Shown here piece by piece: positions 10,101 through 17,904 of a stretch of DNA of 64,000 nt. Under the pieces are notes generated by a model. It saw nothing but the letters and a program-made list of their open reading frames with translations, did not search any database and had not been told where the DNA came from. This DNA comes from Lysobacter sp. CFH 32150 (GTDB lineage: Bacteria; Pseudomonadota; Gammaproteobacteria; Xanthomonadales; Xanthomonadaceae), in assembly GCF_022758295.1 (NCBI RefSeq), contig NZ_JALDWJ010000002.1, forward strand, positions 186,001-250,000, read 5' to 3'. The position numbers and the translations under genes were made by a program. Within the stretch, counting starts at the first letter, position 1. Each line of letters starts with the position of its first letter.

Positions 10101-10138
10101 CGGTTGTAACGACGCGACGACTGGTTTTGATGCTTCAT
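7121..10138 (-). CDS. Oar-like TonB-dependent receptor with carboxypeptidase-regulatory N-domain
   Basis: A 1005-residue outer-membrane receptor. After a signal peptide ending near AAPIAIAQ, residues about 35-110 form a CarboxypepD_reg-like beta-sandwich (VRGQVTVDAAPAADARVTAT). The plug domain begins near residue 130 with VTVVGTVLPETKTSE and includes LRGGAQNSNGINVFIDGVGQ. The remainder is beta-barrel and ends in an aromatic residue (SAGFRW), as outer-membrane proteins do. A good Shine-Dalgarno (GGGAGGGG) lies about 7 bases before the ATG at 10138. It heads the glucan-uptake block and has a LacI-type operator 34 bases upstream of its start. Import of a large glycan fragment is inferred from neighbours. 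Confidence 0.92.
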   Translation of the reverse strand: MKHQNQSSRRYNRTLLCCALASCLALAAPIAIAQTTAATVRGQVTVDAAPAADARVTATNLATGLTRTVQATGNGSYTVTGLPPGTYRIDVAAGGRTSSQTVRVQVGQTATLDLAVGAAAAPTTLETVTVVGTVLPETKTSEVATYVSQKQIEVLPQASRNFLAFADTVPGMIFETSSDDSTKLRGGAQNSNGINVFIDGVGQKNYVLKGGVSSQDSTSGNPFPQLAIGEYKVITSNYKAEYDQVSSAAITAVTKSGTNEFDGSVFWDRTSTDWRSPTFAEERAGGRKTISLTEQYGASFGGPIIRDRLFFFMTYEAKDLTRPRDVSPDDSAFSLADLTEELRDQTGPTSAAFEEDMFFGKLTWQPDDANLVELSAKVREEVEVTGIGGANTLSYASNKNNDSTRIDLRWQWTVGDWLNDAHITSEDDYWNPRPVTIGPGYNIVNTLNDNNGRLILNVGGGRDFQDKGQKGYAFQDDLTFTGWEGHTIKGGVKFKSVRVDAFQQQPFNQQFRVDYYRNLAAGNTTVDSFIPFRVEFGAPLPGIADRNVSSRNKQFGIYLQDDWEVNEHLTLNFGLRYDYEETPSYLDHRTPDNLAAALRGWQNIQNTDYNIEDYISNGNNRDADDDNWAPRLGFSYDLNADQRHVIFGGAGRSYDRNLFDYLALEQARNTFPTYSFNFDVAGHPCTQGTGNCVAWDPRYKDLNELYALVAANPNLGQEVNMMNNNLETPYSDQFSLGMRNVVPLMGHDWSTSVTVAHIRSYDGIIFSLGNRYPDGTFYGPGRTFGGAPFGQPIPGFGTLVKADNGLETRANQLLLSAEKPFTPSSPWSVTLAYTYTDSEENRSNAANGDEHYVFDYPNLDDHPWVESIGISKHRFVGTGVVEFWGLTFSTKLTLASPAAKNVLNCIQPTPAGLDNCAYGTFEAGYFDDAKFRQWDIAVQKEWTIEGDLSLWVRGDVFNVTNAQNLTDFGTFRGVDGVQDVNYGIRTGNGTVWPPRMFKLSAGFRW

Positions 10139-10171
10139 GACATGTCCCCTCCCAGGGCGGTCAGGTATTCG

Positions 10172-10185
10172 TGTAATCGGTTACA
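10172..10185. promoter_or_regulatory. Putative LacI-family operator before the TonB receptor
   Basis: TGTAATCGGTTACA is a 14-base palindrome with a central CG and six of seven pairs matching. It resembles the palindromes bound by LacI-family regulators and resembles a second copy near the lacI-type gene at 11336. It lies 34 bases before the receptor start, so binding would be expected to block transcription or initiation. Confidence 0.65.
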
Positions 10186-10260
10186 TCAGCGGACAAGGTG
10201 TGGGTAGGTCGATTTGCATCCATGGAAAAGGAGCCCGGGCGCGTTGCTGCCGGCGCTGGA

Positions 10261-11301
10261 TCAGGAACTGTCGGTGCGAGCCTGTCGCGGCGCTTCGGCC
10301 CGGGTCGATTCGCGGACGATGAGTTCGGGCGCGAGCAGGATTTCCGTCGGGACCGTCGCGTCGTCCTGTTCTGGTCGATCGAGCAAGGCACGCAGTGCGC
10401 GCCCGCCGAATTCGGTGATGTCGACGCGCATCGTCGTCAACGAAGGATGCACGTAGCGCGAGAGTGGAATGTCGTCGAATCCGGCCAGGGCAACATCGCC
10501 GGGCACTTGCAAGCCGGCCTGGTTGAACGCGAACAGGCAGCCCAGCGCCATCATGTCGTTGGCCGCGAAGACGGCGTCGGGACGCTGCTTCGATGCCAGC
10601 AATTCGCGGCCGGCACGGTGTCCGGAGGCTTCATCGAAATCGCCCGGCAATATCCAGGGCTTGGCGTCCGGCAATGCTTCTGCGATGGCATCGCCATAAC
10701 CACGCAGGCGTTCGTGGGCGTCGAAGTTGTCTTCCGGGCCAGCGATAAATGCGATGCGGCGGTAGCCGCTTTCGATCAGGTGGCGCATCAGCGTGCGCGC
10801 GCCGCCGTAATTGTCGATGCTCAACGTGGGAATGCCTGCACCGGGCAAATGCGTGTTCAACAGGACGGCGGGCATCGAATGCGACAGGTTGTCGGCGAGC
10901 CCATCGACATTGTCGAGGTAAGGCGACATCACCAGCAGGCCATCGACGCGACCACGCATCGCCCGCAACGCAACACCCTGCTCTTCCGGATTGCCGTGAT
11001 AACTGGACACCAGCAAATGCAGGCCCCGCTCGCGCGCGACCTGGTCGATGCCACGCATCAATTCGGAAAAGAATTCACCGTAGAGATCCGGCAGCACCAC
11101 CCCAATGGTGCGAGTGCGGCGACTGCTGAGGCTGCGCGCGGCATGATGCGGGCTGTAACGCAATTCGTGGGCGGCGCTGAACACCCGCTGGCGCACGGCT
11201 TCGGTAACATTCTCATGTCCGTTGAGGGCTCGCGAAACGGTCGCAACCGAGACATTGGCGCGTCGTGCGACATCCTTGATGGTGATGTTCACGCCGCTCA
11301 T
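10261..11301 (-). CDS. LacI-family transcriptional regulator
   Basis: A 346-residue regulator. The N-terminal helix-turn-helix and hinge are canonical (ITIKDVARRANVSVATVSRA, then LRYSPHHAARSLSSRRTRTIG). A periplasmic-binding-protein-like effector domain fills the rest (DGLLVMSPY, AVFAANDMMALG, GFDDIPLSRYVHPSLTTM). It is encoded upstream of, and in the same direction as, the TonB receptor and importer genes. Palindromes of the LacI type precede both it and the receptor. It probably represses the locus until an oligosaccharide is imported. Effector identity is unknown. Confidence 0.95.
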   Translation of the reverse strand: MSGVNITIKDVARRANVSVATVSRALNGHENVTEAVRQRVFSAAHELRYSPHHAARSLSSRRTRTIGVVLPDLYGEFFSELMRGIDQVARERGLHLLVSSYHGNPEEQGVALRAMRGRVDGLLVMSPYLDNVDGLADNLSHSMPAVLLNTHLPGAGIPTLSIDNYGGARTLMRHLIESGYRRIAFIAGPEDNFDAHERLRGYGDAIAEALPDAKPWILPGDFDEASGHRAGRELLASKQRPDAVFAANDMMALGCLFAFNQAGLQVPGDVALAGFDDIPLSRYVHPSLTTMRVDITEFGGRALRALLDRPEQDDATVPTEILLAPELIVRESTRAEAPRQARTDSS

Positions 11302-11335
11302 CGACCCTCCGCGAGCTGCGATAGCCCGGGGCGAC

Positions 11336-11349
11336 TGTAAACGTTTTCA
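11336..11349. promoter_or_regulatory. Putative autoregulatory LacI-type operator
   Basis: TGTAAACGTTTTCA is a near-perfect 14-base palindrome centred on CG (six of seven pairs). It lies 34 bases before the start of the LacI-type gene. It shares the TGTAAnCGnTT core with the site at 10172, which suggests that the regulator controls both its own gene and the receptor. Confidence 0.65.
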
Positions 11350-11496
11350 ACGAAACGTGTAAAGCAAGCGTTATCTTGCTGCCAACGCCCCGCCTCAAAA
11401 CGATGATACGTAGGCCTGGCGGGGCTTTCGGAGCTGCTGCACCGCAGCAGAACCGGGGCGATTTACGTTGCACCGCAACATAATTACCGCCCATGC

Positions 11497-11781
11497 TCAG
11501 TGTTCTTCAGCGGTCCTGGCTCGGATCGACAGGGCGTGGATGTCGGTGTCCATCATCTCACCAAGCGCGGCGTACACCGCACGATGCCGGGCCAGCGGCG
11601 ACATGCCGGCGAAGGCCGGGCTGACGATGTCGACATTGAAATGGCCGCGTCCATCGCGCGCGCCTGCATGGCCAACGTGCCTGTGGCTATCGTCGATGAC
11701 CTCCAGCGATTGCGGCGCGAAGGCCGCTTCGAGCGCGACACGGATGCGTTCGACACGATCGCTGCGCTCCGTTTGGATCAT
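11497..11781 (-). CDS. bolA: BolA family protein
   Basis: A 94-residue protein with the BolA fold signature ([13 protein letters not shown], then [20 protein letters not shown], then [14 protein letters not shown] and DIHALSIRA). BolA proteins pair with monothiol glutaredoxins in Fe-S/redox regulation. Some also bind DNA and alter cell shape. The start at 11781 overlaps the stop of the upstream YciI gene by ATGA, so the two are co-translated. Several BolA paralogues exist in proteobacteria, so the symbol refers to the family. Confidence 0.9.
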   Translation of the reverse strand: MIQTERSDRVERIRVALEAAFAPQSLEVIDDSHRHVGHAGARDGRGHFNVDIVSPAFAGMSPLARHRAVYAALGEMMDTDIHALSIRARTAEEH

Positions 11782-12077
11782 GGCAGCACCGGCTTGAACG
11801 GCCGCACGTCGACGCGGGCATAGACGCCTGCCGCGATGTAGGGATCCGCATCGGCCCAGGTGCGGGCATCTTCGAGCGAAGGGAATTCAGCGATCACGAT
11901 GCTCCCGCTGAACCCGGCCGGGCCTGGATCCTCGGCATCGATCGCCGGGCACGGACCGGCCAACATCAGCCGCCCCGCGTCCCGCAGGGCATGCAGCCGC
12001 GCCAGGTGATCGCCTCGTGCGGCCAGCCGTTTCGCCAGGACATCCGGACCGTCATGGCCCTCGATCGCGTACCACAT
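11778..12077 (-). CDS. YciI family protein
   Basis: A 99-residue YciI-like ferredoxin-fold protein: [20 protein letters not shown], then [19 protein letters not shown], and a C-terminal [17 protein letters not shown]. Family members are small dimeric proteins with a conserved His-Asp pair. Some act as dehalogenase- or decarboxylase-like enzymes, but the cellular role is usually unknown. The ATG at 12077 gives the standard length; upstream sequence in the same frame is a non-conserved extension. It overlaps bolA by 4 bases. Confidence 0.9.
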   Translation of the reverse strand: MWYAIEGHDGPDVLAKRLAARGDHLARLHALRDAGRLMLAGPCPAIDAEDPGPAGFSGSIVIAEFPSLEDARTWADADPYIAAGVYARVDVRPFKPVLP

Positions 12078-12424
12078 GCGCTTGCTTCCTCGATTCGCAG
12101 GCGCCGATTGTAGCCGCGCAGCATTCAGCCACCCGCTAGACAGCGGCCAGCGCAGCCCGTACCCTGCGTCCATAGTTCGAGGCCGGATGCAGCGGCCCAT
12201 CGCGACCCACGCGCCCGCTGCCCCAACCCGACCCCTGCCCGACGTCCCTTCTCGCTGTCCGCCGCAACATAGCGGTGCGTGTCGCGTGTGGTGTTCGGGG
12301 ATGTTCGACCAGCGACGCCCGTCGTACCAGACGCCTGCTTTAACTTGACGCTTCCGTGTGACCAAGCCTTGCCCCAGCACGCGCTCTTGCGAGACTCAGT
12401 GGCCCGGAGGGGGCCGCTAAATTG
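12078..12424. other. Intergenic region between yciI and scpA
   Basis: A 347-base gap between divergent genes with no open frame that looks coding. It must hold the promoters of yciI-bolA (leftward) and scpA-scpB-rluB (rightward). The only structure seen is a GGCCCggaggGGGCC hairpin that includes the scpA Shine-Dalgarno region near 12401-12415. Confidence 0.5.
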
Positions 12425-13372
12425 ATGACTTCTGAAAACGCGTCCGACGCGACCCAGCAAAACCATGCGCCCGTCCAACCGCAGCAGCAGGAAATGCCGC
12501 TGGCGATGGTGCTCGGCCAACCGGTGCTGCAGATCCCCCAGGACCTGTACATCCCGCCGGACGCGCTGGAGGTCATCCTCGATGCCTTCGAAGGTCCACT
12601 CGACCTGCTGCTGTACCTGATCCGCCGGCAGAACCTGGACATCCTCGACATCCCGGTCGCCGAGATCACCCGTCAGTACGTCGACTACATCCAGGCCATG
12701 CACGAGATGCGCTTCGAGCTGGCCGCCGAATACCTGGTGATGGCCGCGATCCTGGCCGAGATCAAGTCGCGGATGCTGCTGCCGCGCTCGGCGATGGCGG
12801 AGGATGAAGAAGGCGATCCGCGCGCCGAACTCGTGCGCCGCCTGCAGGAATACGAACGCTTCAAGCAGGCTGCCGAGGATATCGATGCCCTGCCCCGGCA
12901 GGATCGCGACACCGTCCCGGTCAGCGCCTTCGTGCCGGACCGCGCCTCGGTCAAGCTGCCGCCGCCGGTCGACCTGCGTGAAATGTTGCTGGCACTCCAC
13001 GACGTGCTCAAGCGCGCCGAGCTGTATACCCAGCACGCGATCAAGCGCGACGCACTCAGCGTGCGCCAGCGCATGGGCGAACTGCTCACGCGCCTGGAAG
13101 ACGGCAAGTTCCACCGCTTCGAATCGTTGTTCGAAGTGCACGAAGGCAAGCTCGGCGTGGTCGTGACCTTCCTTGCGTTGCTCGAACTGGCCAAGGAACA
13201 CCTGCTCGACCTCGTGCAGGAAGCCCCGATCGCACCGGCGTCGGTCGGCATCATCTACGTCAAGTCCCTCGCCATCGGCGAAGGCGACCCGGCCGCGCTG
13301 GAACTGTCGAGCGAATTCGACGACGAACCCGACGCCGCCAACGATTCCACTGAAAGTCGAAACGGGCCATGA
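12425..13372 (+). CDS. scpA: Segregation and condensation protein A
   Basis: A 315-residue kleisin subunit of the SMC-ScpAB condensin that organises and segregates the chromosome. The N-terminal SMC-neck-binding region is clear (AFEGPLDLLLYLIRRQNLDI, then ITRQYVDYIQ and AAEYLVMAAILAEIKSRMLL). The C-terminal winged helix carries VVVTFLALLELAKEHLLDLV. The extra N-terminus of about 40 Gln-rich residues is typical of Xanthomonadaceae. The ATG at 12425 is chosen; a TTG one codon earlier is possible because GGAGG at 12406 is better spaced to it. It overlaps scpB. Confidence 0.95.
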   Translation: MTSENASDATQQNHAPVQPQQQEMPLAMVLGQPVLQIPQDLYIPPDALEVILDAFEGPLDLLLYLIRRQNLDILDIPVAEITRQYVDYIQAMHEMRFELAAEYLVMAAILAEIKSRMLLPRSAMAEDEEGDPRAELVRRLQEYERFKQAAEDIDALPRQDRDTVPVSAFVPDRASVKLPPPVDLREMLLALHDVLKRAELYTQHAIKRDALSVRQRMGELLTRLEDGKFHRFESLFEVHEGKLGVVVTFLALLELAKEHLLDLVQEAPIAPASVGIIYVKSLAIGEGDPAALELSSEFDDEPDAANDSTESRNGP

Positions 13373-14202
13373 GCCTGTTCGCCCACACGTACCGCGCAAT
13401 GGACCAACAACTCATCACCCGCATCGTCGAAGCCGCCTTGCTGGCCGCGAACCAGCCGCTGACGCTGGCGCAGCTGCACGCGCTGTTCCCGGAAGACGCG
13501 CCGCCCCCTGCCGACAGCGTCGAAACAGCGTTGCAGAGCCTGCGCGAAGGTTGCGCCGACCGCGGCGTCGAACTCGTAGAACTGGCCTCAGGCTTCCGCT
13601 TCCAGGTGCAAGCCGACGTGCATGCCTGGGTCGCGCGGTTGTGGACCGAGCGCCAGACCAAGTACACCCGCGCCACGCTGGAAACCCTGGCCCTGATCGC
13701 CTACCGCCAGCCCATCACTCGTGGCGAGATCGAACAGGTCCGCGGCGTCGCGGTGAACAGCAACATCATTAAGGCGCTGGAGGAACGCGAGTGGATCCGC
13801 GTGGTCGGCCACCGCGACGTGCCCGGCAAGCCGGCGTTGTTCGGCACCACCAAGATCTTCCTCGACTACTTTGGCCTCAAGCGCCTTGACGAACTGCCGC
13901 CACTGTCGGAACTGAAGGATCTCGGCGAGCTGGAGCCGCAATTCCAGTTCGACGCCGGCACATCGGACGGCAGCATGCCGATCGGCGATATCACCGCTGA
14001 CACCGACGCCGACGAAACCGGCGGCGAAAACGAATCCCCCGCCCTCACCGGCGAACCCGAAGCCGCGCCGGGAGAGCGCGCGGCGGATACGAACGACATC
14101 GAAGACGACCACGCCGTCGAGACGACGCCCGTAGCAACAACAGATGACGACGCCGGAGCTCTTGAAATGGAGCAGGCCTCGTCGGAGCAGAAAGATGAGT
14201 GA
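13369..14202 (+). CDS. scpB: Segregation and condensation protein B
   Basis: A 277-residue ScpB, the tandem winged-helix partner of ScpA in the SMC complex. Recognisable segments are ITRIVEAALLAANQPLTLAQ, LASGFRFQVQADVHAWVARL, ATLETLALIAYRQPITRGEI and GHRDVPGKPALFGTTKIFLDYFG. The last 90 residues are an acidic Asp/Glu/Thr-rich tail, longer than in Bacillus. The ATG at 13369 overlaps the scpA stop (ATGA); an ATG ten codons later is an alternative. It overlaps rluB by 8 bases. Confidence 0.95.
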   Translation: MSLFAHTYRAMDQQLITRIVEAALLAANQPLTLAQLHALFPEDAPPPADSVETALQSLREGCADRGVELVELASGFRFQVQADVHAWVARLWTERQTKYTRATLETLALIAYRQPITRGEIEQVRGVAVNSNIIKALEEREWIRVVGHRDVPGKPALFGTTKIFLDYFGLKRLDELPPLSELKDLGELEPQFQFDAGTSDGSMPIGDITADTDADETGGENESPALTGEPEAAPGERAADTNDIEDDHAVETTPVATTDDDAGALEMEQASSEQKDE

Positions 14203-15970
14203 CACTCCAGATAAAAGTAGCCGCAAGCTCACGCTGAAACGCGGCGACATCGAAAAATCCGCTGAAACCCCGCGCCTCGAAGAGCGCCTGCACAAGGTCC
14301 TCGCGCAAGCCGGCCTGGGCTCGCGTCGTGCACTTGAGCAGCGCATCGCCGACGGCCTGGTCAAGGTCAACGGCGCGGTCGCACAAGTCGGCCAGAGCAT
14401 CACCGGCGGCGACAAGATCGAGATCGACGGCAAGACCTTCGTCGCCAGCGCGCTCACCGAACCGGCCCGCGTGCTGATGTACAACAAGCCCGAAGGCGAA
14501 GTGACCACGCGCGAAGATCCCGAAGGCCGCCCGACCATCTTCGAAGCGCTGCCCGCCCTGAAAGGCGCGCGCTGGATTGCGATCGGCCGCCTCGACATCA
14601 ACACCACCGGCCTGCTGCTGCTGACCACCGACGGCGAACTCGCCAACGCGATGATGCATCCGTCTTACGAGGTCGAGCGCGAATACGTCTGCCGCGTGCG
14701 CGCGCCGGAAGGCATGGACAACGTGCCGGACAACATCGTCGACCGCCTTGCCCGCGGCATCGCGTTGGAAGACGGCCCGGCCAAGTTCGACGAGATCGAA
14801 CGCATCGGCGGCAGCGATTCGCACGACTGGTTCCGCGTATTGCTGAAGGAAGGCCGCAACCGCGAAGTGCGCCGCCTGTGGGAATCGCAGGGCTGCCAGG
14901 TCAGCCGCCTCAAGCGCATCCGCTATGGCGATGTCTCCCTGCCGCAGCCGCTGCTGCGCGGGCAATCGCAGGAGTTGCAGGCCGACAAGGTCGAAGCGCT
15001 GCGCAAGAAGCTTGGCCTCGAAGACGGCGCGCCGTCGGCGTTGACGCTGCAACCGGTGATCGGCCAGCGCAAGGCCGCCAAGTCGACCGTGCACGTCGGC
15101 GGCGAGCGTCGTTCGGCTGGCTACATCAGCGGCCATAACACCGCCGATGAAGGCCGCGAACTGCGGCGCTTCGATCATGTGCGCGAAGACCGCGGCCGCG
15201 GTCGCGGCGGCAACAAGCCTCACGGCGGCCTCACCGTCAGTGGCGAAGCTGCCGCCAAGCAGGCGCACAAGGCGTTCAAGCCCAAGGGCCCGCGCCAGCC
15301 AGGCCAGCGCGGTCCGCGTGGCGATGCACAACCCGGTAGCCATGAGAATCCCGCCGCATTCCGCACTTGGTACGTGCCGGAAGGCGTCGACACCGGCCCG
15401 GCCGGTCATCGCAATCCCGATGGCGCACGTGGTCCGCGCAAGCCTTATGGCAACAAGCCTGGCGGCGGCGCAGGCCGTCCCGGTGGCCCGCGTCCGGGCG
15501 GTCCGGGTGGTCCGCGCAGTGGTGGTCCGGGTGGTAATCGTCCGTATGGCGAACGCAGCGAAGGCGGTTACCAGGGCCGCGGCGAACGCGGTCCAGGCGG
15601 CCCTGGCGGCGAGCGTGGTCCGCGCGGCCCAGGCGGTGGTGCCTACGGTGATCGTCCGCCGCGTCGCGACAGCGGCTTCGGCCAGGATCAACGCAGTCCG
15701 CGTGGCCCCGGCGGCGGCCAGGGCCAAGGCCAGCGTTCATCGCGTCCATATGGCCACCCTGCCAACGCGCCGAGCTTCCCGTCCGATCACGCCAACCCCG
15801 GCAGCTACAACCCGTACGCCGACAAGCCGCGTGGCCCGCGCCCCGGTGGTCCGCGTCCGGGTGGCAAACCCGGTGGTCGCCCCGGCGGCGGCCCACGTCC
15901 CGGTGGTCCGAGGCCCGGCGGTCCGCGTGGTGGTGGGCGTCCCGGTGGCGGACGTCAGGGCGGCGGCTAA
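14195..15970 (+). CDS. rluB: 23S rRNA pseudouridine synthase RluB with long Gly/Pro/Arg-rich tail
   Basis: A 591-residue protein whose first 270 residues are a complete RluB/RsuA-type pseudouridine synthase. An S4-like RNA-binding segment comes first (RLHKVLAQAGLGSRRALEQR), then the catalytic motif GRLDINTTGLLLLTTDGELA with the Asp near residue 133, then LKEGRNREVRRLWES. E. coli RluB modifies U2605. From about residue 330 to the end the sequence is low complexity (PGGPRPGG, RGPGG and similar), probably a disordered RNA-binding tail. The ATG at 14195 sits within the end of scpB. It closes the scp operon before a hairpin terminator. Confidence 0.93.
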   Translation: MSDTPDKSSRKLTLKRGDIEKSAETPRLEERLHKVLAQAGLGSRRALEQRIADGLVKVNGAVAQVGQSITGGDKIEIDGKTFVASALTEPARVLMYNKPEGEVTTREDPEGRPTIFEALPALKGARWIAIGRLDINTTGLLLLTTDGELANAMMHPSYEVEREYVCRVRAPEGMDNVPDNIVDRLARGIALEDGPAKFDEIERIGGSDSHDWFRVLLKEGRNREVRRLWESQGCQVSRLKRIRYGDVSLPQPLLRGQSQELQADKVEALRKKLGLEDGAPSALTLQPVIGQRKAAKSTVHVGGERRSAGYISGHNTADEGRELRRFDHVREDRGRGRGGNKPHGGLTVSGEAAAKQAHKAFKPKGPRQPGQRGPRGDAQPGSHENPAAFRTWYVPEGVDTGPAGHRNPDGARGPRKPYGNKPGGGAGRPGGPRPGGPGGPRSGGPGGNRPYGERSEGGYQGRGERGPGGPGGERGPRGPGGGAYGDRPPRRDSGFGQDQRSPRGPGGGQGQGQRSSRPYGHPANAPSFPSDHANPGSYNPYADKPRGPRPGGPRPGGKPGGRPGGGPRPGGPRPGGPRGGGRPGGGRQGGG

Positions 15971-15994
15971 GCGCCGACGCAAGTGAGACGACAC

Positions 15995-16014
15995 AAGGGC
16001 GCTTCGGCGCCCTT
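15995..16014 (+). terminator. Terminator of scpA-scpB-rluB
   Basis: An 8-base perfect stem (AAGGGCGC with its complement) closes on a TTCG tetraloop, 25 bases after the rluB stop, and is followed by a short T-containing stretch. It is a compact intrinsic terminator. Confidence 0.75.
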
Positions 16015-16110
16015 CGTGTTTGCGCTTCTTGCTGACTTCACACGCGACTCGTATCCACTCCACATCGCATCACCACACTGCCTCGCACACCTACGACACA
16101 GCAGCGAGCA

Positions 16111-17208
16111 ATGACGGCAGTTCAACGATACGACTGGGACGTGGTGGTCGTCGGTGCCAGCTTTGCCGGCGCGGCATGCGCACTTGCGGCGGCGCACTAC
16201 GGATTGCGCGTGTGCGTGATCGAGCGCAAGCGCGACCCTGGGATCAAACTCCACACCACCGGGATCATCGTCAAAGAAGCCGCCGAGCAGACCTGGCTCA
16301 ACCGCGTGCCGGCGGCACTGGTGCAACGCGTGGAACGCGTGCGCCTGTATGCCCCCAATCTGCGCAGCCTGTCGCTGGTCGCGCCAGATTACTACTTCCT
16401 CACCACCGACACGCCCAACGTGATGCGCTGGCTGGCGGACGAATTGCGTTCGCACAGCGTTGAACTAAGGCTGCAGCAATCGTTCACCAACGCCACGCAG
16501 GATGGCGTCGGCTGGCAGGTCGAAGGCCTCGGCAGCACGCGCTATCTGGTCGGCGCCGACGGCGCCAAGTCGCGCGTCGCCGAACGCGCGAATCTCGGTC
16601 GCGTCGACGATTTCCTCTACGGGATCGAACACGAATTCGCCGGCTTGCAATTACCTGAACCGGATGCGCTGCACTGCTTCATCAGCAAGCGTTACGCGCC
16701 CGGCTACATCGGTTGGGTCGCGCAGAATCCGACCGGCGTCCAAGTCGGACTCGCGTTGCGGCACAGCAATGCGCAGACGCGCAGTCCAGACATCGATGGC
16801 TTCCTGCAACGCATCCGCGGCGTTGTCGGCCTGCCGATTGACGCGACACCAATGGCAACACGCGCTGGCTTGGTGCCATGCGGCGGCCCGGTATCGCAGA
16901 TCACGGCACCGGGCGTGATCCTGACCGGCGATGCCGCCGGCATCGTTTCGCCGGTGACGGCGGGCGGCATCCATTCGGCCTGGCAGCATGGCTGGTGCGT
17001 TGGCGATGCCATCGCACGATACGTGCGAGACGGCGGCGAGGCGCCCGAGCAAGTGGCGGCACGCGCCGCGCCACGCTTCCAAGCCAAGCGCGCGCTGCGC
17101 TGGGCTTACGACCGATTCCAGTGCGATTGGCCGTTCGACCTGTTCCTGCATTCGGCACCGCTGCGTTGGGCGGCGGAACAGGTGTATTTCCACAAACGGC
17201 GAGCGTAA
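16111..17208 (+). CDS. FAD-dependent oxidoreductase (geranylgeranyl reductase-like)
   Basis: A 365-residue flavoprotein monooxygenase/reductase-type protein. The N-terminal Rossmann dinucleotide motif is VVVVGASFAGAACALAAA, followed by the acidic residue that binds ribose (VIERK). The second FAD motif is VILTGDAAGIVSPVTAGGIH. This layout fits the geranylgeranyl reductase/halogenase-like group, whose members saturate isoprenoids or hydroxylate aromatics. No co-transcribed partner is seen and the substrate cannot be assigned. The ATG at 16111 directly precedes the Rossmann fold. Confidence 0.85.
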   Translation: MTAVQRYDWDVVVVGASFAGAACALAAAHYGLRVCVIERKRDPGIKLHTTGIIVKEAAEQTWLNRVPAALVQRVERVRLYAPNLRSLSLVAPDYYFLTTDTPNVMRWLADELRSHSVELRLQQSFTNATQDGVGWQVEGLGSTRYLVGADGAKSRVAERANLGRVDDFLYGIEHEFAGLQLPEPDALHCFISKRYAPGYIGWVAQNPTGVQVGLALRHSNAQTRSPDIDGFLQRIRGVVGLPIDATPMATRAGLVPCGGPVSQITAPGVILTGDAAGIVSPVTAGGIHSAWQHGWCVGDAIARYVRDGGEAPEQVAARAAPRFQAKRALRWAYDRFQCDWPFDLFLHSAPLRWAAEQVYFHKRRA

Positions 17209-17473
17209 GCAGCAGGCACGTCGCTGACCCGGCTTTTTCGCCTTCCGGAATCCAAAAGACTCATTCCGTTGATGAAATTTTCATCAACGGAGGGCTGCGA
17301 AGTCATCCCGTTGCGCTGATTTGGTGCAACGGAAGGGCGAATTCGCCTTCGCGAATGCAAGCGTGGGATTCCGCAAGGGCATTTCCACGCTCCGGAATGA
17401 CCATTTCGCATTCGCGAAGGTCATTGCTGGATTCCGGAAGAGGAATACGCCGTTCCGGAAAGACAATCGACCC
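17209..17473. repeat. Intergenic mosaic of short inverted and dispersed repeats
   Basis: This gap is packed with short repeated words rather than a gene. CCGTTGATGAAA and its exact complement face each other across one base at 17266-17290. TTCCGGAA-like words recur near 17245, 17392, 17433 and 17454. TTCGCGAA-like words recur near 17342-17357 and 17410. AATGACC/GGTCATT arms flank one TTCGCGAA near 17396-17425. On both strands it reads through as pseudo-peptide repeats with FAFA- and FRK/FRN-like patterns, which suggests a decayed repeat family. Confidence 0.55.
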
Positions 17474-17803
17474 TCAGGACGCATCGATCCGTTCAAAGGC
17501 CTGGAGGATTTCGGCGAAGTCCGTCGGACGAACGATGCGTTCGACTTCCTCTCCGTCGAACAGGAAGACCAGCGTCGGCCATAGCTTGATCCGGAACGAT
17601 CGGCCGAGCGGCAATCCGCGACCATCCTCGATCTTGATATGACGCACGTCGGCGTGCCGCGCGAACGCGGATTCGATCAATGGCTGGGCGGCGATGCAGT
17701 AGCCGCACCAGGGCGCACCGAACTCGACGACGGCAGGGCCGGCCAGGCCATCGACATCGGCGCGACCCGGTTCAGTGGCTGCATAGGTGGATGCATAAGG
17801 CAT
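17474..17803 (-). CDS. Thioredoxin family protein
   Basis: A 109-residue single-domain thioredoxin-fold protein with the active site W32-C33-G34-Y35-C36 (FGAPWCGYC) and the cis-proline region LWPTLVFLFDGEEVERIVRP. The Gly-Tyr dipeptide between the cysteines is not the Gly-Pro of classical thioredoxin, which usually makes the protein more oxidising. There is no signal peptide, so it is predicted to be cytoplasmic. The start at 17803 matches the usual family length. Confidence 0.88.
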   Translation of the reverse strand: MPYASTYAATEPGRADVDGLAGPAVVEFGAPWCGYCIAAQPLIESAFARHADVRHIKIEDGRGLPLGRSFRIKLWPTLVFLFDGEEVERIVRPTDFAEILQAFERIDAS

Positions 17804-17904
17804 GGGATGTCCGGCATGCGTGTGTCGTGCCGACGCTACCGCAATCCCAGTGATGGACTGGACATGGCCACCGCAGAGGCGCGACAGGCGTTTGCGTCAC
17901 GCGA

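Noticed and set aside
14045-15727. A 560-residue Ala/Thr-rich leftward open frame
   Set aside because: It is the complement of rluB and its repetitive tail; the composition follows from the Gly/Pro/Arg repeats.
15460-15960. Periodic DNA that could suggest a CRISPR array
   Set aside because: The periodicity is codon-level repetition of Pro-Gly-Gly-Arg units in frame with rluB. There are no uniform repeats with unique spacers and no cas genes.
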